In this document: positions 1-7,868 of the stretch, in pieces | How the letters are laid out: every line of letters starts with the position of its first letter | Numbering within the stretch: the first letter of the stretch is position 1 | Assembly: GCA_946887425.1 (NCBI GenBank) | Contig: CAMPKW010000006.1 | Coordinates: forward strand, 1 to 30,224 | Direction of reading: 5' to 3' | Length of the DNA stretch: 30,224 bases | DNA from: an uncultured Candidatus Saccharibacteria bacterium | GTDB taxonomy: Bacteria > Patescibacteria > Saccharimonadia > Saccharimonadales > UBA6022 | The notes under the pieces: generated by a model | The model's input: the letters and a program-made list of their open reading frames with translations, nothing else | The model's database searches: none | Told to the model about the DNA's origin: nothing | Position numbers and translations under genes: made by a program

Positions 1-905
1 TTGCTGCTAATTTCAGCCGGCACAATGATATAGTACATCGCGAGCGTATGCTTAACAATCGGTAGACTAACTTCTTCAACTACATGTCCGGCACTGCGCA
101 GTTTCTCAACATATGCCTCAACGCGAGCTCGCACCTCAGTGTCAACATCGTCACTCATAAACTCTTTGATCAGACCGATCTTCTGAGCTGGCTTTGGCGC
201 ATCAAGTGGCGTGAAATAGTCTGGCAATGTCGTCATGTCTCGTTCATCCTTGCCTGACATAATCTCCATGATAAGTGCTGCGTCGTCGGTACTATGCGCA
301 AAACAACCAATTGTGTCCGTGCTACTAGCCATAGCCACAACCCCATAACGACTCACTGTGCCATATGTTGGCTTAACTCCAACGACGCCGTTAAAGCTGG
401 CTGGCTGACGAATCGAACCACCAGTATCAGTTCCAAGCGCAAACGAAACAACGTCAAGCGCCGTCACCACCGCAGAACCACCACTACTACCACCGGCAAC
501 CTTTGTTGCATCCGCAGCGTTGAGCGTCGGACCAAAGGCAGAGTTTTCTGTGCTACCGCCATGCGCAAATGCGTCAAGGTTGGCTTTGCCAATGCAAATC
601 GCACCCTCGGCTTCGAGTTTTTCCACTGCAGTTGCCTGAAGCGGCGCATGAAAGTTCTCAAGCATCTTACTTGCGGCCGTTGTCGGTGCGCCAAATGCCA
701 AAAAATTATCCTTTACGACAAATGGAACGCCCGCAAGTCGACCAGCCACCTCGCCTCTATCAACCGCATCGGCACGCTCAAGTGCACGCTCGGGCGTTAA
801 GCTCAAAAGAGCATGGTAATGACTTGTTGAAGCTGCTTTTTCAAGCGCCATTTCAACGCGGCGACGAGCAGTAATATCTTGTTTGAGTAAATCAGAAATG
901 GTCAT
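1..905 (-). CDS. gatA: Glutamyl-tRNA(Gln)/aspartyl-tRNA(Asn) amidotransferase subunit A (partial, C-terminus beyond window)
   Basis: This is the amidase subunit of GatCAB, which releases ammonia from glutamine so that misacylated Glu-tRNA(Gln) or Asp-tRNA(Asn) can be amidated in the cytoplasm. About 301 N-terminal codons are present; the roughly 180 C-terminal residues usual for the family lie beyond position 1. The amidase signature is intact: the catalytic Lys in VVKDN (about residue 65), the cis-Ser in GGSSGGSA (about 140) and the nucleophilic Ser in TDTGGSIRQPAS (about 164). The ATG at 905 lies 2 bases after the gatC stop, so translation is probably coupled to gatC. The long plus-strand open frame across 294-800 is only an antisense shadow of this gene. 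Confidence 0.96.
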   Translation of the reverse strand, partial: MTISDLLKQDITARRRVEMALEKAASTSHYHALLSLTPERALERADAVDRGEVAGRLAGVPFVVKDNFLAFGAPTTAASKMLENFHAPLQATAVEKLEAEGAICIGKANLDAFAHGGSTENSAFGPTLNAADATKVAGGSSGGSAVVTALDVVSFALGTDTGGSIRQPASFNGVVGVKPTYGTVSRYGVVAMASSTDTIGCFAHSTDDAALIMEIMSGKDERDMTTLPDYFTPLDAPKPAQKIGLIKEFMSDDVDTEVRARVEAYVEKLRSAGHVVEEVSLPIVKHTLAMYYIIVPAEISS

Positions 906-907
906 AA

Positions 908-1198
908 TTATAGTACTTTCGGAACCTTTACTTGGTGTGCGTAACTCTCAGGCGATAATTCAAGCAACTGCTCTCGGGATACGCCGTAGTCGATAACCGT
1001 GTCATCGCGTCCTACGTTGTGCAAATCCGTTACCTGGTATGTCGGCTCAACGCCTTCTGTATTTAGCTCCGCCAACTGCTCGACGTACCCCAAGATATTA
1101 CCAAGGTCCGTCTGCAAGGCGTCAATTTCATTATCATCTAGCTGCAAGCTACTTAATTGTGCAAGATGCTGCACATCGTCGCGAGAAATATTTGTCAT
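908..1198 (-). CDS. gatC: Glutamyl-tRNA(Gln)/aspartyl-tRNA(Asn) amidotransferase subunit C
   Basis: GatC is the small subunit that wraps and stabilises GatA in the GatCAB complex. The protein is about 96 aa, the usual size, and has the typical N-terminal pattern (ISRDDVQHLAQLSSLQL) and C-terminal segment (LHNVGRDDTV). An in-frame ATG exists at 1207, but it overlaps a TATAAT hexamer (1206-1211). With that hexamer as the -10, transcription would begin at about the second ATG (1198), so I prefer 1198. A GGAGG sits only 2 bases before it, too close for a normal Shine-Dalgarno. It is directly followed by gatA. Identity is firm; the start choice is inference. Confidence 0.93.
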   Translation of the reverse strand: MTNISRDDVQHLAQLSSLQLDDNEIDALQTDLGNILGYVEQLAELNTEGVEPTYQVTDLHNVGRDDTVIDYGVSREQLLELSPESYAHQVKVPKVL

Positions 1199-1205
1199 AC
1201 CCTCC

Positions 1206-1211
1206 ATTATA
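1206..1211 (-). promoter_or_regulatory. Candidate -10 element of gatCA
   Basis: A perfect TATAAT on the minus strand lies 7 bases before the preferred gatC ATG at 1198. No good -35 is visible 16-18 bases upstream. If used, the mRNA would start at or next to the start codon (leaderless). Confidence 0.5.
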
Positions 1212-1255
1212 TCCTACCCCTGCAAGATTGGCACGCCCAAGTGAGTGGTCGAAAT

Positions 1256-1283
1256 AAAAAGCACCCAATACAGGGTGCTTTTT
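1256..1283 (-). terminator. Rho-independent terminator after the DEAD-box helicase
   Basis: An 11-bp perfect stem (AAAAAGCACCC pairing with GGGTGCTTTTT) with a 6-base loop lies just after the helicase stop. On the minus strand it is followed by a T-rich tract. It separates the helicase from gatCA. Confidence 0.88.
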
Positions 1284-1290
1284 GAGAATT

Positions 1291-1321
1291 CATACATTTA
1301 TCGACGATCGATAAATGTATG
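1291..1321. repeat. Perfect 13-bp inverted repeat across the helicase stop codon
   Basis: CATACATTTATCG (1291-1303) and its exact reverse complement (1309-1321) flank a 5-base spacer. The repeat covers the last codons of the helicase (HTFIDRR), its TAA stop and 7 bases beyond. In mRNA it would form a stable hairpin just before the terminator. Its position suggests either a 3'-end stability element or a palindromic duplication that set the present stop codon. Confidence 0.8.
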
Positions 1322-2542
1322 CGCGTGGCCACGAGCTCCACCGCGACCTGTTCGGCCGATACGGTGAGTGTAATCTTCGTAGGTTTGCGGGGTATCAAAG
1401 TTGATCACGTGTGATACGTTCGGGATATCAAGTCCACGAGCGGCAACATCGGTCGCAACCAATACTTTCACACGGTTGTCCTTAAATTGCTTTAAAGCAC
1501 GCTGGCGTTGTGACTGGTTTTTATTACCGTGAATAGCCGCAGATGGAATACCCACATTATCAAGGTGGTCAGACAAGCGCTGTACGCCGAACTTCGTTTC
1601 ACCGAAGATAAGTACCTTGTCATAGGCTTCCTGCTTCAAGAGATCTTCAAGTAGTTCAACTTTATGGTTCTTATCACGAGCTTCGATAACGTCCTGCTCA
1701 ACATGCTCGCTCGTTTCAGATGTACGAACTGACACAGTTTCAGGATCTTTCAAGAATGTGTTGACAAGTGCCTGGATTTCAGGTGTGATTGTTGCGCTAA
1801 AGAACAATGTCTGACGTTCAGCTGGCATTTCATTCACAATAGCGCGAATGTCTGGCAAGAATCCCATATCAAGCATGCGGTCAGCTTCGTCAAGAACGAG
1901 CGTCGTCATATTCTTAAGCTGAAGTACGCGACGCTGCATAAGATCTTTCAGACGACCTGGCGTACCAATCACGACATGCGGGCGACGCTTAAGGTCACGG
2001 ATCTGACGATCAATATTCACACCACCAACAATAAGAGTTGAGTAGAGATTCATACCGCGCGAGAAGTCACGGAACTGCTCGTCAATTTGCTGAGCAAGCT
2101 CACGTGTCGGTGCGACGATAAGCACACTTGGGCGAAGCGTAATACCGCTTTGACGCTCAATAATCGGAAGGAGGAAGGCAGCTGTCTTGCCTGTGCCCGT
2201 ATTTGCAAGTCCAATAACATCCTTACCGTCAATAATATGTGGGATTGCCTGGTCTTGAATAGCACTTGGCGTTACATAACCCTTAGTGGCAATGTTGTGG
2301 TGAAGCTGTGAGCCAAATGGGAAGTCTGCAAACGTATGAGTTGACTCATACGGAATCTCGTCAGCCTTTGCAATTGCTTTGTTGATAAATTTAGAAGGAT
2401 GAATATACTTCTTTGCTGGACCGCGGTTTCCACCACGTCCACCACTACGATTACCACCTGGGCGACCACCGCCGAAGCTGCGTCCACCACCCTGTGGGCG
2501 TCCTTGATTAGGGCGACCGCCCCGTCCTTGTTGAAATGCCAT
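1298..2542 (-). CDS. DEAD-box ATP-dependent RNA helicase with RGG-rich N-terminus
   Basis: A 414-aa DEAD-box helicase that would unwind RNA duplexes, for example in ribosome assembly or mRNA turnover. Both RecA-like domains are present: Q-motif region (TPSAIQDQAI, about 91-100), Walker A ANTGTGKT (113-120), PTREL, GTPGR, DEAD (218-221), SAT (249-251), and motif VI HRIGRTGRGG near the C-terminus. Residues 6-41 form a low-complexity Gly/Arg/Gln tail with RGG repeats. The protein ends soon after motif VI (HTFIDRR) and lacks the basic C-terminal tail common in RhlE-like proteins. The ATG at 2542 has an AAAGGG Shine-Dalgarno about 9 bases upstream, inside a structured leader. Family assignment is certain; the subfamily is not. 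Confidence 0.95.
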   Translation of the reverse strand: MAFQQGRGGRPNQGRPQGGGRSFGGGRPGGNRSGGRGGNRGPAKKYIHPSKFINKAIAKADEIPYESTHTFADFPFGSQLHHNIATKGYVTPSAIQDQAIPHIIDGKDVIGLANTGTGKTAAFLLPIIERQSGITLRPSVLIVAPTRELAQQIDEQFRDFSRGMNLYSTLIVGGVNIDRQIRDLKRRPHVVIGTPGRLKDLMQRRVLQLKNMTTLVLDEADRMLDMGFLPDIRAIVNEMPAERQTLFFSATITPEIQALVNTFLKDPETVSVRTSETSEHVEQDVIEARDKNHKVELLEDLLKQEAYDKVLIFGETKFGVQRLSDHLDNVGIPSAAIHGNKNQSQRQRALKQFKDNRVKVLVATDVAARGLDIPNVSHVINFDTPQTYEDYTHRIGRTGRGGARGHAHTFIDRR

Positions 2543-2546
2543 AGAA

Positions 2547-2564
2547 AATAACCCTTTCGTTATT
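2547..2564 (-). promoter_or_regulatory. Hairpin presenting the helicase Shine-Dalgarno in its loop
   Basis: On the transcript, AATAAC and GTTATT pair (6 bp) around the loop GAAAGG, which is most of the Shine-Dalgarno of the helicase. The start codon lies 4 bases after the stem. This is a candidate translational control element, visible in sequence but untested. Confidence 0.5.
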
Positions 2565-2575
2565 CAGATTTAATA

Positions 2576-2655
2576 GCTGTTGCAGTCTGGCAATACTCTC
2601 ACAAGAGAGATTGGAGAACAGCGAGAGGATATTTCGGTGGCCGCGTGAGTCACGC
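2576..2655 (-). promoter_or_regulatory. Structured 5' leader of the DEAD-box helicase
   Basis: The 215-base gap between uvrB and the helicase holds no gene. Its transcript side contains a nested element at 2576-2622 (GCTGTT pairing with AACAGC, enclosing a CTCTC/GAGAG hairpin with flanking CAAT/ATTG) and a GCGTG-AGT-CACGC hairpin at 2643-2655. A plausible weak promoter (TTGCAA, 17-base spacer, TAGTAT) lies near 2690-2720, giving a leader of roughly 140-150 bases. A long structured leader is unusual in this compact window. Autoregulation or cold response is inference. It matches no riboswitch class I recognise. Confidence 0.4.
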
Positions 2656-2757
2656 TAGTCTTTGAAAGAGGCTCGACATTCATCGAATGCAATACTATTT
2701 ATACTAGCACAACTGGCCATATTTTGCAATCGAGACCAGCATCTTACCCCTGCATAT

Positions 2758-4731
2758 TTACATTTTTGCTTTAATATCTGCTATCATATCGCGCAGCTCA
2801 GCGGCTTTTTCAAACTCTAAATTCGCACTTGCAAGTTCCATCTGGCCCGATAGGTCTTTGATAAGCGACGCATATTCGTCTTTCGGAATTTTCTTGAGGT
2901 CAAGCTTCTTTGGCTTGCCCTTTTCTTTATCGGGAATAATTGCACGAAGCCCTTCATCAATCTCTTTCGCAATACTCGTAGGCGTCATGCCGTGCTCGGT
3001 ATTATAAGCCTCTTGAATACTGCGACGACGATTCGTTTCATCAATTGCGGCGCGCATTGAACGTGTTATGTTGTCGGCATACATATACACCGTTCCCTCT
3101 TGGTGTCGAGCAGCACGACCGATCGTCTGAATAAGCGCGCTCTCTGAACGCAGGAAGCCTTCTTTGTCGGCGTCCATTATCGCCACCATACTCACTTCCG
3201 GAAGATCAAGCCCTTCACGAAGTAGATTAATACCCACAAGTACGTCGTACACCCCCAGTCGAAGGTCCTTTAAGATATCTCCGCGCTCAAGCGTATCAAC
3301 TTCACTGTGAATGTAAGCGGTTTTAATACCAATTTCAAGCAAGTACGTACTCAAGTCTTCGGCCATACGCTTAGTGAGTGTTGTTACTAGTACGCGCTGG
3401 CTTTTAGCTGTTCGCGACCGAATCTCACTAATCAAATCATCAATTTGCCCCTCGGTTGGACGAATAATAATATTTGGATCAAGCAGTCCGGTTGGGCGGA
3501 TGACCTGCTGCGCCGGCTCAGGACTACGAGAGAGCTCATATTCGCTCGGTGTGGCGGAAACATAAATCGCCTTATTAACATGGCGATCGAATTCAGCAAA
3601 GGTAAGCGGACGGTTGTCGAGAGCTGAAGGCAAGCGAAAGCCGTGCTCAACAAGCACTTCTTTTCGAGCTCGGTCGCCATTATACATACCCCGCACCTGC
3701 GGAAGTGTCATATGACTCTCGTCAACTAGTAACAAAAAGTCATCCGGGAAATAGTCCATCAGTGTCGCCGGCTGCTCTCCCGGCTCGCGATTTGTCAGGT
3801 ACCGGCTGTAATTTTCGATCCCTTTTACGAAGCCTGTCTCTTCGAGCATCTCCAAGTCATACTTCGTTCGCTGTGATAAACGTTGCGCTTCAAGCAGCTT
3901 GTCATGTGACTCGAACCAGGCTACTCGCTCTTCAAACTCTTTCTTAATATTGATAATAGCCCGTTCGACTTTTTGCTTCGGTGTTACGTAGTGGCTACTT
4001 GGAAAAATAGTAATTTCAGCTGGTTCACCTAATATTTCACCCGTCAATGGGTCGATGCGAGTAATGCGGTCCACTTCATCACCAAAAAACTCAACCCGAT
4101 ATGCCACATCGCTACCAGCTGGAAAAACGTCTATCACATCGCCTTTTACACGAAAAGTACCACGGTGAAAATCAATGTCGTTGCGCTGGTACTGAATATC
4201 TGTCAAAAGACGTACAAACTTATCCTGTTGCCGTTTTTCATTTCGCCTCACTGTAATCGACATCTCCGAGTAGTCGTCCGGGGAGCCAATACCGTAAATA
4301 CAGCTCACACTGGCCACGATAATCGTATCGCGGCGAGTTAAAAGAGCTGAGGTAGCAGCGTGACGTAGACGGTCAATCTCATCATTGATCTTACTGTCCT
4401 TTTCGATATAGGTATCACTACTAGCCATATACGCCTCAGGCTGATAGTAGTCAAAGTAACTCACAAAATAATGCACTTCGTTTTCTGGGAAGAATGCCTT
4501 AAATTCACTGAATAGCTGCGCTGCTAGCGTTTTATTGTGCGCCAAAACCAATGTCGGCACCTGTTGATTCTGAATAATATTAGCCATGGTAAATGTCTTA
4601 CCACTACCCGTCACGCCAAGAAGCGTTTGCTCGCGTTCGCCTTTTTCCAACCCGTCAATAAGCTGGGCGATCGCACGCGGCTGATCACCTGTTGGCTGAT
4701 ATTTAGTTTGGAGACGAAATTGCTGACTCAT
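2758..4731 (-). CDS. uvrB: Excinuclease ABC subunit B
   Basis: UvrB is the DNA-damage verification helicase of nucleotide excision repair, loaded by UvrA and recruiting UvrC. The 657-aa length is normal. Visible features: Walker A GVTGSGKT (39-46), the damage-probing beta-hairpin region ([18 protein letters not shown], about 95-112), DESH helicase motif ([17 protein letters not shown]), motif VI (QTIGRAARH) and a C-terminal UVR domain ([13 protein letters not shown]). It is the last gene of the central-carbon run but has its own TATACT 7 bases before the ATG. No clear terminator follows it. Confidence 0.98.
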   Translation of the reverse strand: MSQQFRLQTKYQPTGDQPRAIAQLIDGLEKGEREQTLLGVTGSGKTFTMANIIQNQQVPTLVLAHNKTLAAQLFSEFKAFFPENEVHYFVSYFDYYQPEAYMASSDTYIEKDSKINDEIDRLRHAATSALLTRRDTIIVASVSCIYGIGSPDDYSEMSITVRRNEKRQQDKFVRLLTDIQYQRNDIDFHRGTFRVKGDVIDVFPAGSDVAYRVEFFGDEVDRITRIDPLTGEILGEPAEITIFPSSHYVTPKQKVERAIINIKKEFEERVAWFESHDKLLEAQRLSQRTKYDLEMLEETGFVKGIENYSRYLTNREPGEQPATLMDYFPDDFLLLVDESHMTLPQVRGMYNGDRARKEVLVEHGFRLPSALDNRPLTFAEFDRHVNKAIYVSATPSEYELSRSPEPAQQVIRPTGLLDPNIIIRPTEGQIDDLISEIRSRTAKSQRVLVTTLTKRMAEDLSTYLLEIGIKTAYIHSEVDTLERGDILKDLRLGVYDVLVGINLLREGLDLPEVSMVAIMDADKEGFLRSESALIQTIGRAARHQEGTVYMYADNITRSMRAAIDETNRRRSIQEAYNTEHGMTPTSIAKEIDEGLRAIIPDKEKGKPKKLDLKKIPKDEYASLIKDLSGQMELASANLEFEKAAELRDMIADIKAKM

Positions 4732-4738
4732 CTCTTTT

Positions 4739-4744
4739 AGTATA
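4739..4744 (-). promoter_or_regulatory. Candidate -10 element of uvrB
   Basis: TATACT on the minus strand, followed by the 7 bases AAAAGAG and the uvrB ATG. The spacing predicts a leaderless or near-leaderless mRNA. The GAG could alternatively act as a weak Shine-Dalgarno on a longer transcript. No consensus -35 is seen. Confidence 0.45.
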
Positions 4745-4757
4745 CTACGATCCGCGC

Positions 4758-5366
4758 TTAGCCGCGGCCAGCACGCGCTGGACTGACTTGACTGTCAGTG
4801 CCATCGTGGACAAAACCGGCGTACTTAGCATCAAGCGCAAGGATAACGGCCGCAACCAAGCGATCAGGATCAGTATCAAAAATGATATCCTTTGCTCCAG
4901 GCGCCTCAATATTCTTAAGTAGGGTTGGTACGTAATCGGCTAGACCGCCACTCCCGAGCAGTACGCCACACACCTTTCGGCTTTCGAGCGCCGTCGATAG
5001 TTCATGTAGACTACCCATGCGGCCACCGACCGTAATAATAGCGTCACTACTGCGCACCAAGTGAACATCGCGACCAACATATTCCATGCCGGTAAAATTG
5101 ATATAATCAAACTCTTTAGTCGGCAGCTTGTAGGTTGACACATGCTCACGGAATGAGCTGGCTGGCGAGAAGCCTACCGACACCCCTCTACGATCCTTGA
5201 CGCTAAACGCACCCATGGCTGCGTAGTGCGGCAGACCAACCGTCGCGCCAGTAGTAAGGGTTTTTCCCTGCTCGGCAATCGCTCGTCCCAGGTCATAGGC
5301 CAATTGATGTGATGCCGTTACAGTGTCGCCACTGGCTGCACCCGATACACAAATTTGATATCTCAT
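4758..5366 (-). CDS. LOG-family (SLOG/Rossmann) nucleotide-binding protein
   Basis: A 202-aa protein with a Rossmann-like fold related to the LOG / 'possible lysine decarboxylase' family, some of whose members cleave nucleoside 5'-monophosphates to base and ribose 5-phosphate. Supporting features are the N-terminal [11 protein letters not shown] strand-loop and the [14 protein letters not shown] motif at about 114-127, a variant of the family PGGxGTxxE signature in which the leading Pro is missing and GT is GS. It starts 1 base after the upstream kinase stop, so it belongs to the sugar-phosphate run. Release of ribose 5-phosphate would suit that context, but the altered motif leaves activity uncertain. 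Confidence 0.75.
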   Translation of the reverse strand: MRYQICVSGAASGDTVTASHQLAYDLGRAIAEQGKTLTTGATVGLPHYAAMGAFSVKDRRGVSVGFSPASSFREHVSTYKLPTKEFDYINFTGMEYVGRDVHLVRSSDAIITVGGRMGSLHELSTALESRKVCGVLLGSGGLADYVPTLLKNIEAPGAKDIIFDTDPDRLVAAVILALDAKYAGFVHDGTDSQVSPARAGRG

Positions 5367-5367
5367 G

Positions 5368-6885
5368 TTAGTTTAACTCCTCTGGATGATAGTATTCTGG
5401 CGCAGTTTGCAAATACTGATTAATGTCTGAAAGTTTTAGTAGTCCGGCTTGGGCGCCAAGTTTCTGGACGACGCTCATGCTATTGATAGGTGCCCATGTG
5501 AGCGCGGTCTCGATAGATTCACCACGCGCCAGCGCTGCAACGATCGTTGAAGCGAACGCATCTCCCGCCCCCGTTCGGTCGAGTGGGGGTGCGGGATCGG
5601 GATAGTTTGGTATCGAGACAAGCTTGTCGTCATATGATGCAAATGAGCCGTTCGGACCGTCAGTAATTACGACGATCTTTGGACCCAGTGCATGAAGCGC
5701 ACTGGCAAGCTGCTTAAGTGAATCGTATGACTCACCCGTTACGTCAACTGCTTCTTCTCGGTTCATCACGACAATATGGCTGCGAGCATATACTTTAGCG
5801 AGCTTCTCGACACCCCACTTGAAATGGAAAGTCCCAGGCTGAAAGGCGAGCTTCGTATCCGGATGGGCTTCGAGATAGGTCAGCATATCCTCATGCAGCT
5901 GCCATGAGGCCTCGCTAAGCAATGAAAGGTAGATCCAATCAGGGGTCTTCTCGGGAGCAACCCATACGTAGTCGTACTCTTCATTCTTGACTAGGATTGT
6001 ACGGTCAGCCCCATAACGAAGTACATAATAATAGTTCGATTTCATGTTTTCATGTGCCACCATCGTACTCGTATCAACACCCTCTTGATGAAGATACTTA
6101 AGCGAGTCCTTACCTGGCTGATCATTACCGAGAAATGCCATCAGACCGGCGTTAAGCCCAAGTCGACTAAACGAAACAGCCGCATTTGGCGAAGGACCAA
6201 CTGCCTGAACAATCTCTACACTATCGTATGGTGGCTTTGACCCAAATGGCAAGCTGAGACGCTTGCTACCGTCTGGGTCAGTGTCAATACGGGCTTCATC
6301 CTCGCGCAATTTAATAAAGGCATCGGTGAAAATATCGCCTATTGCCAGAATATACGGGGTTTTACTATCAGTTTCTACTACTGCCGTGTCGCGACTTGGC
6401 GCAGCGTACCATTGATCACTTTCAGGCAGCAACCCGGCAGCATCCGCAATTTGACGAGCAGTGACATCATTTGTACGAACATGATCCATATAGCGCTGTA
6501 CGATTTCACCACGAAGACTACGCTGACCATGACTCATCATGCGTTGATCGAATGGAAGCTGGTGATGCGCATTTTCAATAACATCTACAAGATTGAATGA
6601 AACAGTTTGGTTACCGATGGACAACAAGACGTAGTCGGCACCCAAAAGATACTCCTCAATCTTATATCGGCGAAGGCTGGCGTTTAGCGCTTGGTAAAGT
6701 TCATGCGCCGTCGTATCGGCCGGATTGAGCCCAAGTTCGCGAATAATGTCGTGTGCCTTATGCGTAATATCGGCAATGAGACGCGTATCGACACCACTGT
6801 GACCGGTTGCTTTTTCAAGCTGATGAATCCCGACCGTGAATAACGGCTCAGGTGCATTTAAAATTTTTTGTAAAAATCGTCCCAT
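5368..6885 (-). CDS. PfkB-family carbohydrate kinase with a novel N-terminal domain
   Basis: A 505-aa protein. Residues about 176-490 form a PfkB/ribokinase-like sugar kinase, with the C-terminal signature DRTGAGDAF (436-444) containing the catalytic Asp442. The N-terminal PfkB signature is degenerate (VGPSPNAAVSFSRLGL instead of GGxxxN). Residues 1-172 are an extra, mainly helical domain I do not recognise (TAHELYQALNA at 59-69; a possible helix-turn-helix-like TARQIADAAGLL at 142-153). The frame stays open upstream to 7041, but that overlaps the preceding kinase; ATG 6885 has AGGGG 5 bases before it and lies 2 bases after that gene's stop. The substrate is unknown: ribose, fructose phosphate and nucleosides are all possible. 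Confidence 0.85.
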   Translation of the reverse strand: MGRFLQKILNAPEPLFTVGIHQLEKATGHSGVDTRLIADITHKAHDIIRELGLNPADTTAHELYQALNASLRRYKIEEYLLGADYVLLSIGNQTVSFNLVDVIENAHHQLPFDQRMMSHGQRSLRGEIVQRYMDHVRTNDVTARQIADAAGLLPESDQWYAAPSRDTAVVETDSKTPYILAIGDIFTDAFIKLREDEARIDTDPDGSKRLSLPFGSKPPYDSVEIVQAVGPSPNAAVSFSRLGLNAGLMAFLGNDQPGKDSLKYLHQEGVDTSTMVAHENMKSNYYYVLRYGADRTILVKNEEYDYVWVAPEKTPDWIYLSLLSEASWQLHEDMLTYLEAHPDTKLAFQPGTFHFKWGVEKLAKVYARSHIVVMNREEAVDVTGESYDSLKQLASALHALGPKIVVITDGPNGSFASYDDKLVSIPNYPDPAPPLDRTGAGDAFASTIVAALARGESIETALTWAPINSMSVVQKLGAQAGLLKLSDINQYLQTAPEYYHPEELN

Positions 6886-6887
6886 AC

Positions 6888-7868
6888 TTACCCCTCTATC
6901 ATCTTCTCGCTTAGCGGCATATCGTGAAGTTTGACGCCGGCATGTAAAATACCTGTTTTGGCACCTATTCTCGTGACAACAGATGTCGAGTTGGCACTCG
7001 CAAACACAATCGAATCCTTTAGTGACTTTCCCTGAGCCCATTGGCTCAAGAACCCAGAACCAAACGCATCACCGGCGCCGGTTCGATCGGTCACACGAAC
7101 ATCTTCATACATTCCCGCTCGAACAATCGACTTTCCATCTGACGCAATGACGCCATTCGGGCCATCGCTCACAATAGCGACAGGTACGAAGTGTAACGCA
7201 TGGCGAACAAGCTCTTCGAGTTCACTTCCTTCGACGAGAATCTGCATCTCCTCGCGGTTAACCGACAGCACGTCAACATCTTCAAGCAGCGCACGTAATT
7301 TTTCTGGTTGAGATAACTCACCCTTGCCCGGGTTAAACATAATTTTTATACCAAGCTTCTTAGCCTGCGTAAAGATCTTATGAAGTGCATCCATACTTCC
7401 AGCCATGCTTGATACGTACACCCAATCAATATCGCTTTCAGAAAGATCAAAATTCTTTGCATCATAATGCGTCGATGCGCCGCGATATGTCAAAATGGTT
7501 CGCTCGCCGCTCGGCGCAAGCAATAACACAGAATAACCGGTGTTGTATTTACTCGAGTAGCTAATATGCGTCGTATCGACACCTTCATTGTCCAGATCGG
7601 TCAGAACCGCTTGCCCGGCTGGATCGTGACCAACCGTACCCATGAATTGACTATGCAGTCCTTGGCGAGCAAACGTCACTGCTGCGTTCGTCGCTCCACC
7701 GCCTGTACTAAATTCGATGTTATTGACATCCGCCTTAGCGCCAAGCTCCAACCTCATGAACTGCTCGTGAACAGACCGGTCACTTACCGGCGTAAATTCG
7801 TCACTATGACTCAAGAATACATCTTGAACCGCAGCGCCAATTGCGAGCATACGAGGGACTGTCGCCAC
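6888..7868 (-). CDS. PfkB-family carbohydrate kinase (ribokinase-like)
   Basis: A 326-aa sugar kinase of the PfkB/ribokinase superfamily. Signature 1 is visible as STGGGATNAAVTFARQGL (about 54-71) and signature 2 as DRTGAGDAFGSGF (261-273) with catalytic Asp267; GERTILTYRGAS is typical of the lid/substrate region. The GTG start (7868) overlaps the aldolase stop by one base (TAGTG), suggesting translational coupling. Beside an aldolase, transketolase, epimerase and isomerase, the likely substrate is ribose or a fructose/tagatose phosphate. Sequence alone does not separate ribokinase from a PfkB-type phosphofructokinase. Confidence 0.88.
   Translation of the reverse strand: MATVPRMLAIGAAVQDVFLSHSDEFTPVSDRSVHEQFMRLELGAKADVNNIEFSTGGGATNAAVTFARQGLHSQFMGTVGHDPAGQAVLTDLDNEGVDTTHISYSSKYNTGYSVLLLAPSGERTILTYRGASTHYDAKNFDLSESDIDWVYVSSMAGSMDALHKIFTQAKKLGIKIMFNPGKGELSQPEKLRALLEDVDVLSVNREEMQILVEGSELEELVRHALHFVPVAIVSDGPNGVIASDGKSIVRAGMYEDVRVTDRTGAGDAFGSGFLSQWAQGKSLKDSIVFASANSTSVVTRIGAKTGILHAGVKLHDMPLSEKMIEG

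Noticed and set aside
294..800. 168-codon plus-strand open frame
   Set aside because: It is fully antisense to gatA, whose amidase motifs are intact; the translated product is rich in Cys, Arg and Thr with no recognisable pattern.
903..915. TATAAT-like sequence immediately before gatA
   Set aside because: The hexamer is part of the gatC stop region and lies only one base before the gatA ATG, too close to drive it; gatA is better explained by coupling to gatC.
2543..2757. Possible independent small RNA (tmRNA, RNase P RNA or 6S-like) in the helicase-uvrB gap
   Set aside because: The stretch is too short for tmRNA or RNase P RNA, and I see none of their conserved elements; it is better read as an mRNA leader.
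6886..7041. Upstream extension of the second PfkB kinase to 7041
   Set aside because: It overlaps the coding end of the preceding kinase, is Cys/Arg-rich and unlike the family; ATG 6885 has a good ribosome site and tight operon spacing.
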